DNA of 64,000 nt from JAJDZL01 sp965221175 (GTDB lineage: Bacteria; Pseudomonadota; Gammaproteobacteria; Arenicellales; JAJDZL01). The stretch covers positions 2,852,001 through 2,916,000 of the forward strand of contig OZ244867.1 in NCBI GenBank assembly GCA_965221175.1, written 5' to 3'. Of the stretch, positions 28,007-37,290 are shown one piece after another. Position 1 is the first letter of the stretch. Every line of letters begins with the position of its first letter. Under the pieces are notes generated by a model, which worked only from the letters and a program-made list of their open reading frames with translations, was not told the origin of the DNA and did not search any database. A program made the position numbers and the translations under genes.

Positions 28007-29797
28007 ATGATTAATCAGAATTGTTCTTCAAGTATGCGATTGAAAATCTCGTGTAGCAGTCTATTCAGACTGTGCTGCTTTGTCGTCATCCTGAACCTTG
28101 GTTTACTCGCGAACATTGCAAATGCACTTGAGGTAAAGGCAGCATTGGATCGCACACCGATTTTTCTTGACGAATCGGTGAAATTGATTTTGACTGCAGA
28201 AGGTAAAACTCAAGTTGACGGGAATCCAGATCTCACCCCTCTTCGAAAAGATTTTGAGATTATGGGACAGTCATTACAGACCAGTATTAGAGTTGAGAAC
28301 AATGTCCAACGTATCGTTCAGAACTGGATCATTGAAATCAAGCCCAAACGTCTGGGAATTACAGAGGTGCCCGCTATTTCACTAGGTTCGTACCAAACGC
28401 TACCGGTTGTACTTGAAGTCAAATCATATATCGGGAAGGTTCTGTCTGCAGGAGATGACATTTTTATCGAGGTCGAGGTAACGCCGAATAACCCGTATGT
28501 TCAATCTCAAGTCACTTATGTGCTCCGACTATTCCACGCTGTTGATATCCCGGAAGCTACCCTGTCCGATCCAAAAATCACCTTTGCTTTTGTTGAAAGG
28601 CTCGGACAGGATCGAAGATATCAGGCACAACGAGCTGGCCGAGAGTATCGAGTCGTTGAGAGACGTTACTCTATATTCCCTGAGCAAAGCGGTTTGATGG
28701 AAATCACACCCGCTGAATTCAATGGTGTAGTTTCGAGAATAAACCGAACGACATTAAAGACTGAATACACTCGGGAGCGAATCAGTTCCAATCCCGCACG
28801 TATTGTGGTTCGCCCCAAACCGAGTAGTTTTTCCGGCAACACATGGCTGCCTGCCAGAGATTTGCGAATTACGGATTCCTGGGATGGAACTTTGCCGAAG
28901 TTTGAAGTCGGCAAACCTGAAACCAGGAAAATCACAATCAAGGCTGTTGGGTTGAGAGCTTTGCAATTGTCCTCGCCGACCTACGAAGAGAATAAACTAA
29001 CGCGAATATATGGTACCAATCCGGTGCTGAATACGCGCCAGACCTACGAATGGACGACGGGACAGCGCGATGAGGAATATGTGATTATCCCGCAGGACGC
29101 AACGGCTCTGGAAGTGCCGGAATTCAAGGTTGTCTGGTGGGATGTAGACGAAGATCGAGAAAAAGTTGCCAGTCTGCCGAAAATTTCCCTTGCCAGCTTC
29201 CAATCAACAGGAACACCGACAACGATTGAGTCAGAAAGTATGGCAACACTAAATGCAGAATCTACAGACTTCTCAACCGTTTCTTCTGGTAGTAACCCAT
29301 TGTGGAGATTCGTGAGTATCGGCTTATTGGTAGCGTGGATACTTACATTGATCTTTTGGTATGTGAGTCGCAAGTCCAAGCGGCTCCACTTTGAATCGAA
29401 TTTGCTTGATAGGGAACAGAAGGTACAAACATCAAAGCAGTTGTACGGAGATATTCAACGAGCCTGTCGACAGGATAATGCCGCCGCAGTCAGTCATGCG
29501 TTACTCAAATGGGCGCAATTGAAGTGGAGAGACTACCCGCCGCGAAACTTGCCTGAGTTTGGTCATAAACTGGGCAGTAAGGAACTGGTCGAGGCATTAC
29601 AAAATCTGGACAGAGCAAATTATTCGGGTGAAATGGATTCTTGGAGCGGAGGTGAACATCTGTGGAAAATATTCTCCAGCGTCAGAAAATCGAAGGCCGG
29701 ACAGCCGAATGAAAAGAGATGGAACCCATTTAGGAGTAAACCGCATTCGGCACTGGATGAGTTGTGGCCGGACGCGAATCTTCGATGCCCTGAGTAA
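28007..29797 (+). CDS. batD: BatD-like membrane protein
   Basis: 596 aa. Signal peptide around residues 18-41 (LCCFVVILNLGLLANIANA), then the BatD beta-rich periplasmic region beginning VKAALDRTPIFLDESVKLIL, and a single transmembrane helix near residues 430-450 (WRFVSIGLLVAWILTLIFWY), leaving a cytoplasmic tail. Last certain gene of the moxR-bat operon; expected to meet BatA/BatB in the periplasm. Confidence 0.92.
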   Translation: MINQNCSSSMRLKISCSSLFRLCCFVVILNLGLLANIANALEVKAALDRTPIFLDESVKLILTAEGKTQVDGNPDLTPLRKDFEIMGQSLQTSIRVENNVQRIVQNWIIEIKPKRLGITEVPAISLGSYQTLPVVLEVKSYIGKVLSAGDDIFIEVEVTPNNPYVQSQVTYVLRLFHAVDIPEATLSDPKITFAFVERLGQDRRYQAQRAGREYRVVERRYSIFPEQSGLMEITPAEFNGVVSRINRTTLKTEYTRERISSNPARIVVRPKPSSFSGNTWLPARDLRITDSWDGTLPKFEVGKPETRKITIKAVGLRALQLSSPTYEENKLTRIYGTNPVLNTRQTYEWTTGQRDEEYVIIPQDATALEVPEFKVVWWDVDEDREKVASLPKISLASFQSTGTPTTIESESMATLNAESTDFSTVSSGSNPLWRFVSIGLLVAWILTLIFWYVSRKSKRLHFESNLLDREQKVQTSKQLYGDIQRACRQDNAAAVSHALLKWAQLKWRDYPPRNLPEFGHKLGSKELVEALQNLDRANYSGEMDSWSGGEHLWKIFSSVRKSKAGQPNEKRWNPFRSKPHSALDELWPDANLRCPE

Positions 29798-30233
29798 AAT
29801 CGAAATCATCAAAATCAAGCAACTGAAACAAAATCTACAAAACTCGTGGCTGCCTTACTACAAGAAAAAATCCACTCCAGTGGATTCTGTATTTATTCTT
29901 GCACCATTCTGTGTTGTACATACTCTTGCGACTTTACCAGCATCTGGAACGGACTTGACCATTCAATCGGCTTCAGACTCTCTGTGGGAGGAGAATCCAT
30001 GGCTAAAAAGAATGGAATCAAGGGTCGAACAGTTACCTGGAGCGTACAGGAGAAGTGGCAAAGTTTTTATTTTATGCGATGCATCTGCTGAACTAGAACA
30101 AGGAAGGATATTAAGCGATGCAGTGAAACCGGCAGTGGAGAATCCGCAGTTATATTGGCTGAACACCGTGCCTGGCAATCTAAAGACTGATTTGCGAAGC
30201 GCTCATCATTCTTTTCAGCCTAAGTATGCTTAA
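29757..30233 (+). CDS. Hypothetical protein downstream of batD (doubtful)
   Basis: An open frame of about 158 codons overlaps the end of batD from ATG 29757 and continues to 30233; the frame is open further back inside batD. The part beyond batD contains a basic-then-hydrophobic stretch (KKKSTPVDSVFILAPFCVVH) that resembles a signal anchor, and a hydrophilic region ending in SFQPKYA. No known family was recognised and there is no clear ribosome-binding site. It may be a real lineage-specific gene or a chance frame. Confidence 0.3.
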   Translation: MSCGRTRIFDALSKIEIIKIKQLKQNLQNSWLPYYKKKSTPVDSVFILAPFCVVHTLATLPASGTDLTIQSASDSLWEENPWLKRMESRVEQLPGAYRRSGKVFILCDASAELEQGRILSDAVKPAVENPQLYWLNTVPGNLKTDLRSAHHSFQPKYA

Positions 30234-30572
30234 CGCTACTTGGTCGAGGTCGATGGCGTCGGTGCGTTAGGCGTCCAGCAGTTCCCGGGCGCATCGTCAC
30301 CTGATACAAAAAAGCCGGTAAACAACTTCTTCGTCATTATCAAGCTTGCATCCGTCAGAATCTGGCTCCCCGCCTAGAATCCACAATCTATAATTCCAAT
30401 TGGATTACCTGATGGGAACTGGCAGTATACGCGTGCTGCGAAAATTCACTAGAAACGGGAATTCATGCTATGAGAAAGCATGGAATACATTTGCGGAATT
30501 TCGAGAACAGTATATCATATAGACAGAAATTCGCATAAAACGAGAATAAATAGCAATAAACTATACAGCGTT
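30234..30572. other. Intergenic region at the start of the AbiE module
   Basis: About 340 bases. The first half is comparatively G+C-rich and resembles no gene; the second half, before abiEi, is very AT-rich and should contain its promoter. No clear palindromic operator was found. Confidence 0.4.
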
Positions 30573-31376
30573 ATGAACTCAGAGACCACCATACCGAAGG
30601 GACGTCGCAGGCTGGCGACCGTAATTCGGGAGGGTGGCGACATCGTGCATATCGAGGATGCCGAGCGCGCCCTCGACGTCAGCCGATCCGACGCCGCCAA
30701 ACTGCTATCCCGCTGGAGCGGCCAAGGCTGGCTGCGGCGTGTCGGGCCGGGCGCCTATGCGCCTGTTGGCCTCGACTCGTTGACCAGCGATCAGGTTCTT
30801 GACGATCCCTGGGTGCTGGTCCCGGCACTGTACGACCCGGCCTACATCGGCGGCCGGACCGCGGCGGAGTACTGGGATCTTACGGAGCAAATCTTCCGCG
30901 ACATTGTCGTGATGACAGAGCGTACGGTGCGTGCCAAGAGCCAGCAACGACACGGCACAGAATTTATCCTGAAGCATATCCAGCCAGAAATGATCTTCGG
31001 CACCAGGAGCGTCTGGCGAGGTAGGACTAGGATTACCGTATCGGACGTTCACCGCACTATCGTGGACATGCTCGATGATCCAGAACTCGGTGCCGGCATC
31101 CAGCATGTCGCCGACTGCGTTGAGGTCTATTTCGGTCGGAAGGACAGGGACGACGGCAAGCTGGTAACGTATGCCGAGCGACTCGGCAACGGCGCCGTCT
31201 TCAAGCGCCTGGGCTTCTTGGTTGAACGCGAACCTAGCTGCGCTGACTTTGTCGAGGAGTGCCGAAACCGACTGACCCAGGGCAACGCCAAGCTCGATCC
31301 CGCGCTCCCCTGTTGCCGCTTGGTAACGCGATGGCGTCTTTTCGTTCCCGAGAGCTGGGTCCCAACGCCCGCATGA
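30573..31376 (+). CDS. abiEi: AbiEi-like antitoxin / transcriptional repressor
   Basis: About 267 aa. Antitoxin of the type IV AbiE system: an N-terminal winged-helix (RRRLATVIREGGDIVHIEDA, ALDVSRSDAAKLLSRW) followed by the AbiEi antitoxin domain (GGRTAAEYWDLTEQIF, TRITVSDVHRTIVDML). It represses its own operon and counteracts the toxin without direct binding, as known for the family. Its stop overlaps the toxin start as ATGA. The codon usage is G+C-rich compared with flanking core genes, consistent with horizontal acquisition. Confidence 0.88.
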   Translation: MNSETTIPKGRRRLATVIREGGDIVHIEDAERALDVSRSDAAKLLSRWSGQGWLRRVGPGAYAPVGLDSLTSDQVLDDPWVLVPALYDPAYIGGRTAAEYWDLTEQIFRDIVVMTERTVRAKSQQRHGTEFILKHIQPEMIFGTRSVWRGRTRITVSDVHRTIVDMLDDPELGAGIQHVADCVEVYFGRKDRDDGKLVTYAERLGNGAVFKRLGFLVEREPSCADFVEECRNRLTQGNAKLDPALPCCRLVTRWRLFVPESWVPTPA

Positions 31377-32800
31377 TCGATCGTCGTGAAATTCTTGACA
31401 TCGCCGGTACGCTCGGATTATTGCCTCAAGTTGTCGAGAAGGACTATGTGCTCGGCTGGGTTCTCGCTGGCATCTATCGGCAGGCTGCCCTCGCCGAGAG
31501 TTGGATATTCAAGGGCGGGACCTGCTTGAAGAAATGTTATTTCGAAACCTACCGCTTCTCCGAAGACATCGACTTTACGCTTATAGACCCCTCTCACATC
31601 GATCATGTCTTCTTAGCCGGTGTGTTCCGCAACATCGGAGCATGGATCTACGAACAGACTGGCATCAAGCTTCCCGAAAACCTGCAGGAATTCGAGATCT
31701 TCGAAAACCCACGCGGCACGATGTCCTGCCAGGGGAAGCTCAGCTACAGGGGGCCGATCGCACCACGCTCGGGCGGCCTCCCGCGTATCAAGCTTGATCT
31801 GACGCCCGATGAGATTCTCGTTCTGCCACCGGCGGAACGCGTGATCTATCACGACTACAGTGATGCGCCGGAGGGAGGTATCCTTGTTCGCTGCTATGCT
31901 TATGAGGAGGCGTTTGCTGAGAAAACCCGTGCTCTGGGAGAACGTACCCGGCCCCGTGATCTCTATGACGTCATCAATCTCTATCGCAACACCGACGCGC
32001 GGCCACAATCCGCGGTCCTGAAGGATGTCCTGCAGCAGAAATGCGCTCATCACAAACTTCCTGTTCCGACGCTCGCTGAACTGGAGACGTACAGAGGCGA
32101 TCTAGAGGGTTCTTGGCAATCGATGCTGCGCCATCAGCTTCAGGCCTTGCCGCCTGTAGAATCGTACTGGGAAATGCTTTCAGAGTTCTTTAACTGGCTC
32201 GAAACCGGTTTGGCGCCCGCCGTCCCGGCCACTTACCGAATGACGAATGGTGAAACCGTGCTGAGGGAACGCACGCTACGGCTACCTGTATCCGCCAAAG
32301 TTCAGTCGTATTTGGAGATTATCCGTTTTGCGGCCGCCAATCATCTGTGCGTGGATCTGCAGTACCAGGGGTCCGTCAGGCGTATTGAGCCGTATTCACT
32401 ACGACGCACTCGTGACGGCAACATCATATTACAAGCCACACGGGCTTCCGACGACCAGCACCGCAGCTACCGTATCGACCGTATCGAAGGTGCACGAACG
32501 ACCAGGCAGAGCTACGTTCCACGGTTCGAGGTGGAACTAAGTCCGAAGGGACCAGCCGTAATCTCTCCGACTCCAGCCCGCTCGGAGTCGTTAGGCGGGT
32601 TACGCCGGCAAAGACCGGCGTCACCCCGTAGACTAGGACGAACTGCTTGGTCCAGTGGGCTGCGCTACATCTATGAGTGCGGATATTGCGGTAAGCGTTT
32701 TACACGAAAGAAGATGGCATCCGGGCTTAACCCACATAAGGACAAGTCCGGCTATCCGTGCCCCGGCCGGACAGCAATTCTTGTCGATACTCAATACTGA
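31373..32800 (+). CDS. abiEii: AbiEii nucleotidyltransferase toxin fused to WYL and zinc-ribbon domains
   Basis: About 475 aa, much longer than a minimal AbiEii toxin (about 300 aa). The nucleotidyltransferase core has FKGGTCLKKCYF (about 46-57) and RFSEDIDFTL (61-70), the G-G ... D-x-D triad of AbiEii, and EKTRALGERTRPRDLYDVIN, its third conserved block. Residues about 325-410 (LCVDLQYQGSVRRIEPYSLR, then RSYRIDRIEGARTT) look like a WYL ligand-sensing domain. The tail has CGYC, a histidine in NPHKDK and a final cysteine in GYPCPG, a zinc-ribbon. Start ATG 31373 overlaps abiEi; longer upstream frames are inside abiEi. Confidence 0.85.
   Translation: MIDRREILDIAGTLGLLPQVVEKDYVLGWVLAGIYRQAALAESWIFKGGTCLKKCYFETYRFSEDIDFTLIDPSHIDHVFLAGVFRNIGAWIYEQTGIKLPENLQEFEIFENPRGTMSCQGKLSYRGPIAPRSGGLPRIKLDLTPDEILVLPPAERVIYHDYSDAPEGGILVRCYAYEEAFAEKTRALGERTRPRDLYDVINLYRNTDARPQSAVLKDVLQQKCAHHKLPVPTLAELETYRGDLEGSWQSMLRHQLQALPPVESYWEMLSEFFNWLETGLAPAVPATYRMTNGETVLRERTLRLPVSAKVQSYLEIIRFAAANHLCVDLQYQGSVRRIEPYSLRRTRDGNIILQATRASDDQHRSYRIDRIEGARTTRQSYVPRFEVELSPKGPAVISPTPARSESLGGLRRQRPASPRRLGRTAWSSGLRYIYECGYCGKRFTRKKMASGLNPHKDKSGYPCPGRTAILVDTQY
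32602..32621. repeat. REP-like palindrome inside the toxin gene
   Basis: ACGCCGG (32602-32608) and CCGGCGT (32615-32621) form a perfect 7-bp palindrome around CAAAGA. It encodes part of the linker between the WYL region and the zinc ribbon and resembles dispersed intergenic palindromes of Proteobacteria, here captured in frame. Confidence 0.55.
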
Positions 32801-33120
32801 CAGTATCGGTGGCAGTGGCCTTGACGACATCGACGAAACGTTTGGTGCTGCGGGGAATGCGGTTGGCCGCAGCAGGATAGTGTATGTATCATCATGACTA
32901 ACTATTGGTGAACAGAATCAATCGAATTCACGGTATATCCAGACCACTCGGGGTATATTCTGACCATAAGGGATTTCGAAAATCATAACCTGAAGATCGT
33001 TGATTCAAATTCAACCTCCGAAACTAACGAAACTCCCAAGAAACAAAGCTGTTTGTTGGAATATTACTCTTCGACTACACTATAATTTTATTGCAATGGC
33101 AATCACTTTCCCTCAAGGAT
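32801..33120. other. Intergenic region with a short direct repeat
   Basis: About 320 bases between the AbiEii gene and convergent dsbB. A 15-base direct repeat with two mismatches (GGTATAT..NGACCA type) occurs at 32932-32946 and 32952-32966, 20 bases apart. No gene recognised; the first 100 bases may be decayed coding sequence. Confidence 0.4.
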
Positions 33121-33615
33121 TTAGGCAGATCGTTTTAGTTTGGTCATTTGAACCACAGCTACAACTGCAATTGCGATAAACGCAATTAGTGTCCAGCCTG
33201 GTATGCTGATTCCAAGCAAAGTCCATTGAGTTACGGCGCATTCTCCCGTTCCTCCGAAAATAATTTTCAACGCCTGTGTGAACGGATGATTCGCCAAGAT
33301 GAATTCGAGTCCCGGAAAACACTCCGGGATTCTGTCTGAAGGTAGATGTTGCAGCCAGACATGCCGCCCGGCAAAGACGATGCCAAGCAAAGACAAAATC
33401 AGGAGTACTATGGGATAAACCATTCTGCCGCGTCGAGACGGATTATGAACAAAAGCAATCAAACACCAGAGTCCAATTAACATGACAGCGATTCTCTGTA
33501 CCATGCACAAGGGGCATGGAGCAAGATAAAGGACATACTGCATGTAGTAGGCAATGGCGATTAATGCACTGCAGACAAGAAAAACAGCGAGATTGCTGAG
33601 TCTGTATATAGGCAT
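33121..33615 (-). CDS. dsbB: Disulfide bond formation protein DsbB
   Basis: Inner-membrane quinone reductase that reoxidises DsbA. About 164 aa from ATG 33615 (MPIYRLSNLAVFLV...); a TTG at 33645 would add ten residues. Four transmembrane helices; the first periplasmic cysteine pair is in LAPCPLCMVQR and the second pair is the cysteines in IPECFPGL and GTGECAVTQW. All four redox cysteines are therefore present. Confidence 0.93.
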   Translation of the reverse strand: MPIYRLSNLAVFLVCSALIAIAYYMQYVLYLAPCPLCMVQRIAVMLIGLWCLIAFVHNPSRRGRMVYPIVLLILSLLGIVFAGRHVWLQHLPSDRIPECFPGLEFILANHPFTQALKIIFGGTGECAVTQWTLLGISIPGWTLIAFIAIAVVAVVQMTKLKRSA

Positions 33616-34319
33616 CTGAATAAGACTTGGGCCTGATTCCCTCAATGATTAGGCAAGCGTATGAGTGCGAGCCAAAATAAACGAAATTCCAAAGGCAATT
33701 CTTTGGTAGATTCGTTCAATTTTACAGGAAGACTCTCCCCTATCTTGCTGGCCTGTGGTCTACGATAAGTGCGTTGTCGAATGCAATTAGTTTTGGAATT
33801 ATGTTGAACCCATACTAATTGCGCTTGTATCACATACCGTAAACACAATGTTGTTTCTGCGAATTCGGTACGGTTGCTTGACCAGCGGGCTGACAATGTA
33901 ATTGTCGCCATGCGGGGTTATTATTTTCTTACTGACATATGAATATAGGCGAGAAGTGACGAAAATGAATGCTGATTTCAGACTAGTAGATTGGTTGGGT
34001 AAATCATTGAGCAGTGCAATCAAATCAAAAATGAATTGTACATTTAGCCGTCTAAATGATAAATCATGTTGAATTTAGACTGACGTACTTAATACAGCAA
34101 GATGAAGGGTTCTGGATTTTCAACCGCCAGTTACACTGGTCAATGAACTGGTTTGTGAACACCTAATAATCTGTTTCGTAATGCTCTTTATCCACACAGC
34201 GCTCAACAAAACTGACTATCGACACACGAGTCAGCGAGCCAGTTGCTGAAGTCTCAATCCGGTCCAATCAGATCAGATTTGCAGCATGGCGGTCAAATCC
34301 AAATCGATATTTTAGGTGT
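33616..34319. other. Long intergenic region, nothing recognised
   Basis: About 700 bases, AT-rich, with many stops on both strands. Small frames (for example minus strand 33642-33911 and 33799-34023) have no family resemblance or ribosome-binding site. No RNA gene or repeat could be supported. Confidence 0.45.
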
Positions 34320-35237
34320 TTAGTCTGAGTGGGAACTCCGCTTGTTTGCGCTGTTTGAATTTGCGCTATTCTCGCGTTCAGAAGCCGCAAGTAACAATCT
34401 GCGTTGTCGGTACCACATGCGGTAGCCGGAACAACCGATAGCCGCTACGAACAGACCATCGATGAACCACCACATGAATCCTTCGCCTGATGCCAGCATG
34501 GTAAAGAACCAATTCGCGAAAAACAGAATGGCAAGAACAATCAGTGCGTAGAAAAGTGTATTCACTGCAATGTAACTTTCGAGCTCAACCTCGGTTGTAT
34601 TAAGCTGAAGCTTGCTCTTCAGACTGTCCGCGAATGCGATAATCACGCTGAGTGCCATGAAGTAGTTGAGCATGCCCCAAGGAAACCCTGTACTGCCGAC
34701 GTCAAATAATGGTGCGAGGGTGAAATACGCTCCGACCGAAGAGGCCATAGTTATGTTGAAAGAAATTAAAAGCCTCTGCAAGCCTTTCGGACGGATTTTC
34801 CGCGAGTCCTTGGTTGACTGCGCTGTTCCCGGCGCGGCGCTGATACCGTCTGACCCCCGCCACATGCGGCAGCCGCAAGCACCTGTGATGACTACGAACA
34901 ACGGAGTGATGAACCACCACATCAACAAATCTGTGCTTCCGTTCCAGTCATGGAACCAGTTGGCGAAATACCAAATTGTCAACATCAGCGAGCCGTAGAA
35001 ACTCAGATTTATTTCTAGGTATTTCTTAATATCAGCCTGAGTGACGCTTAGGATCTTTTTATTTTTGTAACTGACGGCCAGAACGATGATGACACTCAAT
35101 CCCATGAACCAGTTGAGGATGGCCCATACCGGATAACCTGTGGAACCGTCGTCGTAGAAAACCGTTGCTGGAAAATTCACGCCAACCACAACGGCGACCA
35201 GGAACAGGTATCCACCCGCAAATTTTGAAATGCTCAT
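34320..35237 (-). CDS. Internally duplicated multi-pass membrane protein of unknown function
   Basis: 305 aa, about eight predicted transmembrane helices in two homologous halves. Half 1 has GSTGYPVWAILNWFMGLSVII, YFANWFHDW, LMWWFITPLFVVI and CGCRMWR; half 2 has GSTGFPWGMLNYFMALSVII, FFANWFFTM, FMWWFIDGLFVAA and CSGYRMWYR. A hydrophilic linker near residues 130-150 joins them and a polar Ser/Asn-rich tail ends the protein. I do not recognise a family. The duplication is clear in sequence; function is unknown, although the FANWF and MWWFI motifs suggest a small conserved transporter or sensor unit. Confidence 0.8.
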   Translation of the reverse strand: MSISKFAGGYLFLVAVVVGVNFPATVFYDDGSTGYPVWAILNWFMGLSVIIVLAVSYKNKKILSVTQADIKKYLEINLSFYGSLMLTIWYFANWFHDWNGSTDLLMWWFITPLFVVITGACGCRMWRGSDGISAAPGTAQSTKDSRKIRPKGLQRLLISFNITMASSVGAYFTLAPLFDVGSTGFPWGMLNYFMALSVIIAFADSLKSKLQLNTTEVELESYIAVNTLFYALIVLAILFFANWFFTMLASGEGFMWWFIDGLFVAAIGCSGYRMWYRQRRLLLAASERENSANSNSANKRSSHSD

Positions 35238-35338
35238 GATTGGATATTCTAATGGATGGCATTGATAGCCGTCAATATCCTGAATCGTAAGTAAGCTTAA
35301 AGTTAGAGTTTGAATTCGACGATGAATGATCGTTTAGT

Positions 35339-35492
35339 TCAGCTCTCATCTAATTCTGGGAATGAAGAAACGTTAAGCCAGTAACGTGTGTGGCGGCGTT
35401 CACCAGTTCTTCGAAGTACGCCTTTTGCTACAAGGTCAGACAGGTCGCGCGTCACAGATGATGGTGCCGCTCCTGTAATACGAAAATAGTTA
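35339..35492 (-). pseudogene. 3' fragment of the interrupted fic gene (C-terminal winged helix)
   Basis: Reading the minus strand from the target duplication (35487-35492) into this segment continues the upstream Fic frame exactly: after ...SANN the codons give YFRITGAAPSSVTRDLSDLV, then AKGVLRRTGERRHTRYWL, and stop at TGA 35339-35341. This is the C-terminal winged-helix DNA-binding region. It is cut from the rest of the gene by the insertion sequence at 35493-37290. Confidence 0.92.
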
Positions 35493-37290
35493 GTGTCTGG
35501 CAGAAAATCCTTAACACATTGATAATAATGAATAATATCAGAATATTATGAACGAAGATCGAGATTTTTTCGTATAATTAAGGGAAAATCACCCCAAACA
35601 AGCAAATCTTCGAGGAATTCGGGCCATGAGAAAAATCGAAAACAGTCAGATGGAGTTTGGCGAAGACGCGATTGGCGAGATTGACATTGATGCCAAGTCG
35701 CGGGACGACATCCCAGCGCTGCTCAGGGGAATTCAGCACATTTACACGAACCGGCAAATGCGCGAGAAGATTTTTTCGCTGTTACAAGAACAGGTTCGTC
35801 CGGGCATCAACCTGAAAGTGGGTCGGCCCGGCATGGATTTATGGCGAGTATTCGTGCTTGCGGTTGTGAAACAGGGATTGGGGTGCGATTACGACCGATT
35901 GCAAGAGCTTGCGAATCAGCACCAGACGGTTCGTAAGATGCTGGGGCACAGTGAAGGGTTCTACAAAGACAAGACTAGTTATTACCAGTTGCAGACGCTG
36001 ATTGACAATGTGTCGCTGCTCAGAGCGCAGTTGTTGTCGGAGATCGGCAAGATAGTGGTGGAAAGCGGACACGAGGTGGCGAGAAAAAAGCCTGGCGCGC
36101 CATTGTGCGGGCGCTGTGACAGTTTCGTGGTGGAGACCGATGTGCATTACCCGACAGATGTCAACCTGCTGAATGACGCAATGCGTTGTTTGATGCGAGA
36201 TGTGGCGCGGGCCGCGGGAAGATTCGATTTGCCCGGCTGGCGGCAGCACCGGCACCTGGAGCGTTCGGTACGCTTGCGCTACAACCGGGTGCGCCATTCA
36301 CGCGGACGGCGTGACCGCGGCAAGGTGAAGGATTATCTTCGATACTGCAAGTGGATCGTGGGGCGTGCGCAGATTGCGTTTGTACAACTGGAGCAGTGTC
36401 ATCCAGTGCCGATACTGGCGTTGCTTTCGATTGACGAGTATCTTGGCCATGCCGCTCGTCAGCTGGATCAAGTCGAGCGTCGGCTGCTCAAGGGCGAAAC
36501 GATTCCACAGAATGAGAAAGTGTTTTCGATATTTGAACCGCACACCCGTTGGGTGGTAAAAGGCAAAGCCGGCGTGCCGGTGGAGTTGGGCGTACCGGTG
36601 TGTGTGGTTGAGGATCAGTTCCAGTTGCTCCTTCATCACAAGATTATGTGGCAGGACACAGATGTGGATGTGGCGGTGTCGATGGTGGAGGAAACACAGG
36701 CTCGATTTGCAGATTTTCGCATGTGCAGTTTCGACCGGGGATTTCACTCTCCGAACAATCGCCGGCGATTGGACGAGATGCTGGAGCTCAATGCGCTGCC
36801 GCGCAAGGGTTATTTGAGCCAAGCGGAGCGGGAGCGAGAACAAGAACCGGAGTTTGCGGCGATGCGCAGACAGCATCCGGCCGTGGAGTCGGCGATCAAC
36901 AATCTTGAGCATCGAGGTCTGGAGCGGGTGCGCAGTCATGGTGCCGGTGGTTTTGAGCGTACAGTTGCGTTGGCGATAGTGGCTGTCAACCTGCATCGCA
37001 TTGGTCTGCTGCTGCAGCGCCGAGAGCGCGAAATCCTCCGGCGGCGGAAAAAGGCGCGTTTGCGCGCCGCCTGAAGCTGCGGCATCAAATTCGGCGACTG
37101 CCAAGATGCTCCCATTCAGACGGGAACGGTTGCCAATGCCTGTTTTCTGGGGAATGGCATCGGAATTGGCGAAATCGCTTCCAAATGGACTGCGCTGCCG
37201 TCTTCTTGACAGTCTCCACTGCCAAAAATGAAAAAAACTCCTCGAATTATTACCGAATACCCAAAATAATCGGAGTTTTCTGCCAGACAC
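35493..37290 (+). mobile_element. Insertion sequence, 1798 bp, with terminal inverted repeats and 6-bp target duplication
   Basis: The left end GTGTCTGGCAGAAAA (35493-35507) is the inverse of the right end TTTTCTGCCAGACAC (37276-37290). Both ends are flanked by TAGTTA (35487-35492 and 37291-37296), a 6-bp target-site duplication. One transposase gene fills most of it. It is inserted in the fic gene on the opposite strand. Identical duplications and intact ends indicate recent insertion. Confidence 0.95.
35626..37074 (+). CDS. DDE transposase, tentatively ISNCY-like
   Basis: 482 aa, apparently intact. Helix-turn-helix-containing N-terminus (MDLWRVFVLAVVKQGLGCDY), then candidate DDE residues: Asp in SFVVETDVHYPTDVNLL, Asp in MCSFDRGFHSPNN, and Glu in HPAVESAINNLEHRGLERVR, with the basic tail REILRRRKKARLR. 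The VETDVHYPTD block and size are those I associate with ISNCY-group transposases; the family call is tentative, IS1182/IS5 relatives being alternatives. Confidence 0.85.
   Translation: MRKIENSQMEFGEDAIGEIDIDAKSRDDIPALLRGIQHIYTNRQMREKIFSLLQEQVRPGINLKVGRPGMDLWRVFVLAVVKQGLGCDYDRLQELANQHQTVRKMLGHSEGFYKDKTSYYQLQTLIDNVSLLRAQLLSEIGKIVVESGHEVARKKPGAPLCGRCDSFVVETDVHYPTDVNLLNDAMRCLMRDVARAAGRFDLPGWRQHRHLERSVRLRYNRVRHSRGRRDRGKVKDYLRYCKWIVGRAQIAFVQLEQCHPVPILALLSIDEYLGHAARQLDQVERRLLKGETIPQNEKVFSIFEPHTRWVVKGKAGVPVELGVPVCVVEDQFQLLLHHKIMWQDTDVDVAVSMVEETQARFADFRMCSFDRGFHSPNNRRRLDEMLELNALPRKGYLSQAEREREQEPEFAAMRRQHPAVESAINNLEHRGLERVRSHGAGGFERTVALAIVAVNLHRIGLLLQRREREILRRRKKARLRAA

Noticed and set aside
29559..29756. 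Upstream extension of the frame after batD
   Set aside because: Wholly inside batD in another frame; only the part beyond batD could be real.
32932..32966. Two 15-base repeats as a possible IS end or CRISPR
   Set aside because: Only two imperfect copies with five-base spacing; no transposase or cas gene nearby.
36298..37290. 330-codon minus-strand frame inside the insertion sequence
   Set aside because: Antisense to the transposase; composition (His/Gln/Arg-rich) reflects the shadow of a real gene and it has no family resemblance.
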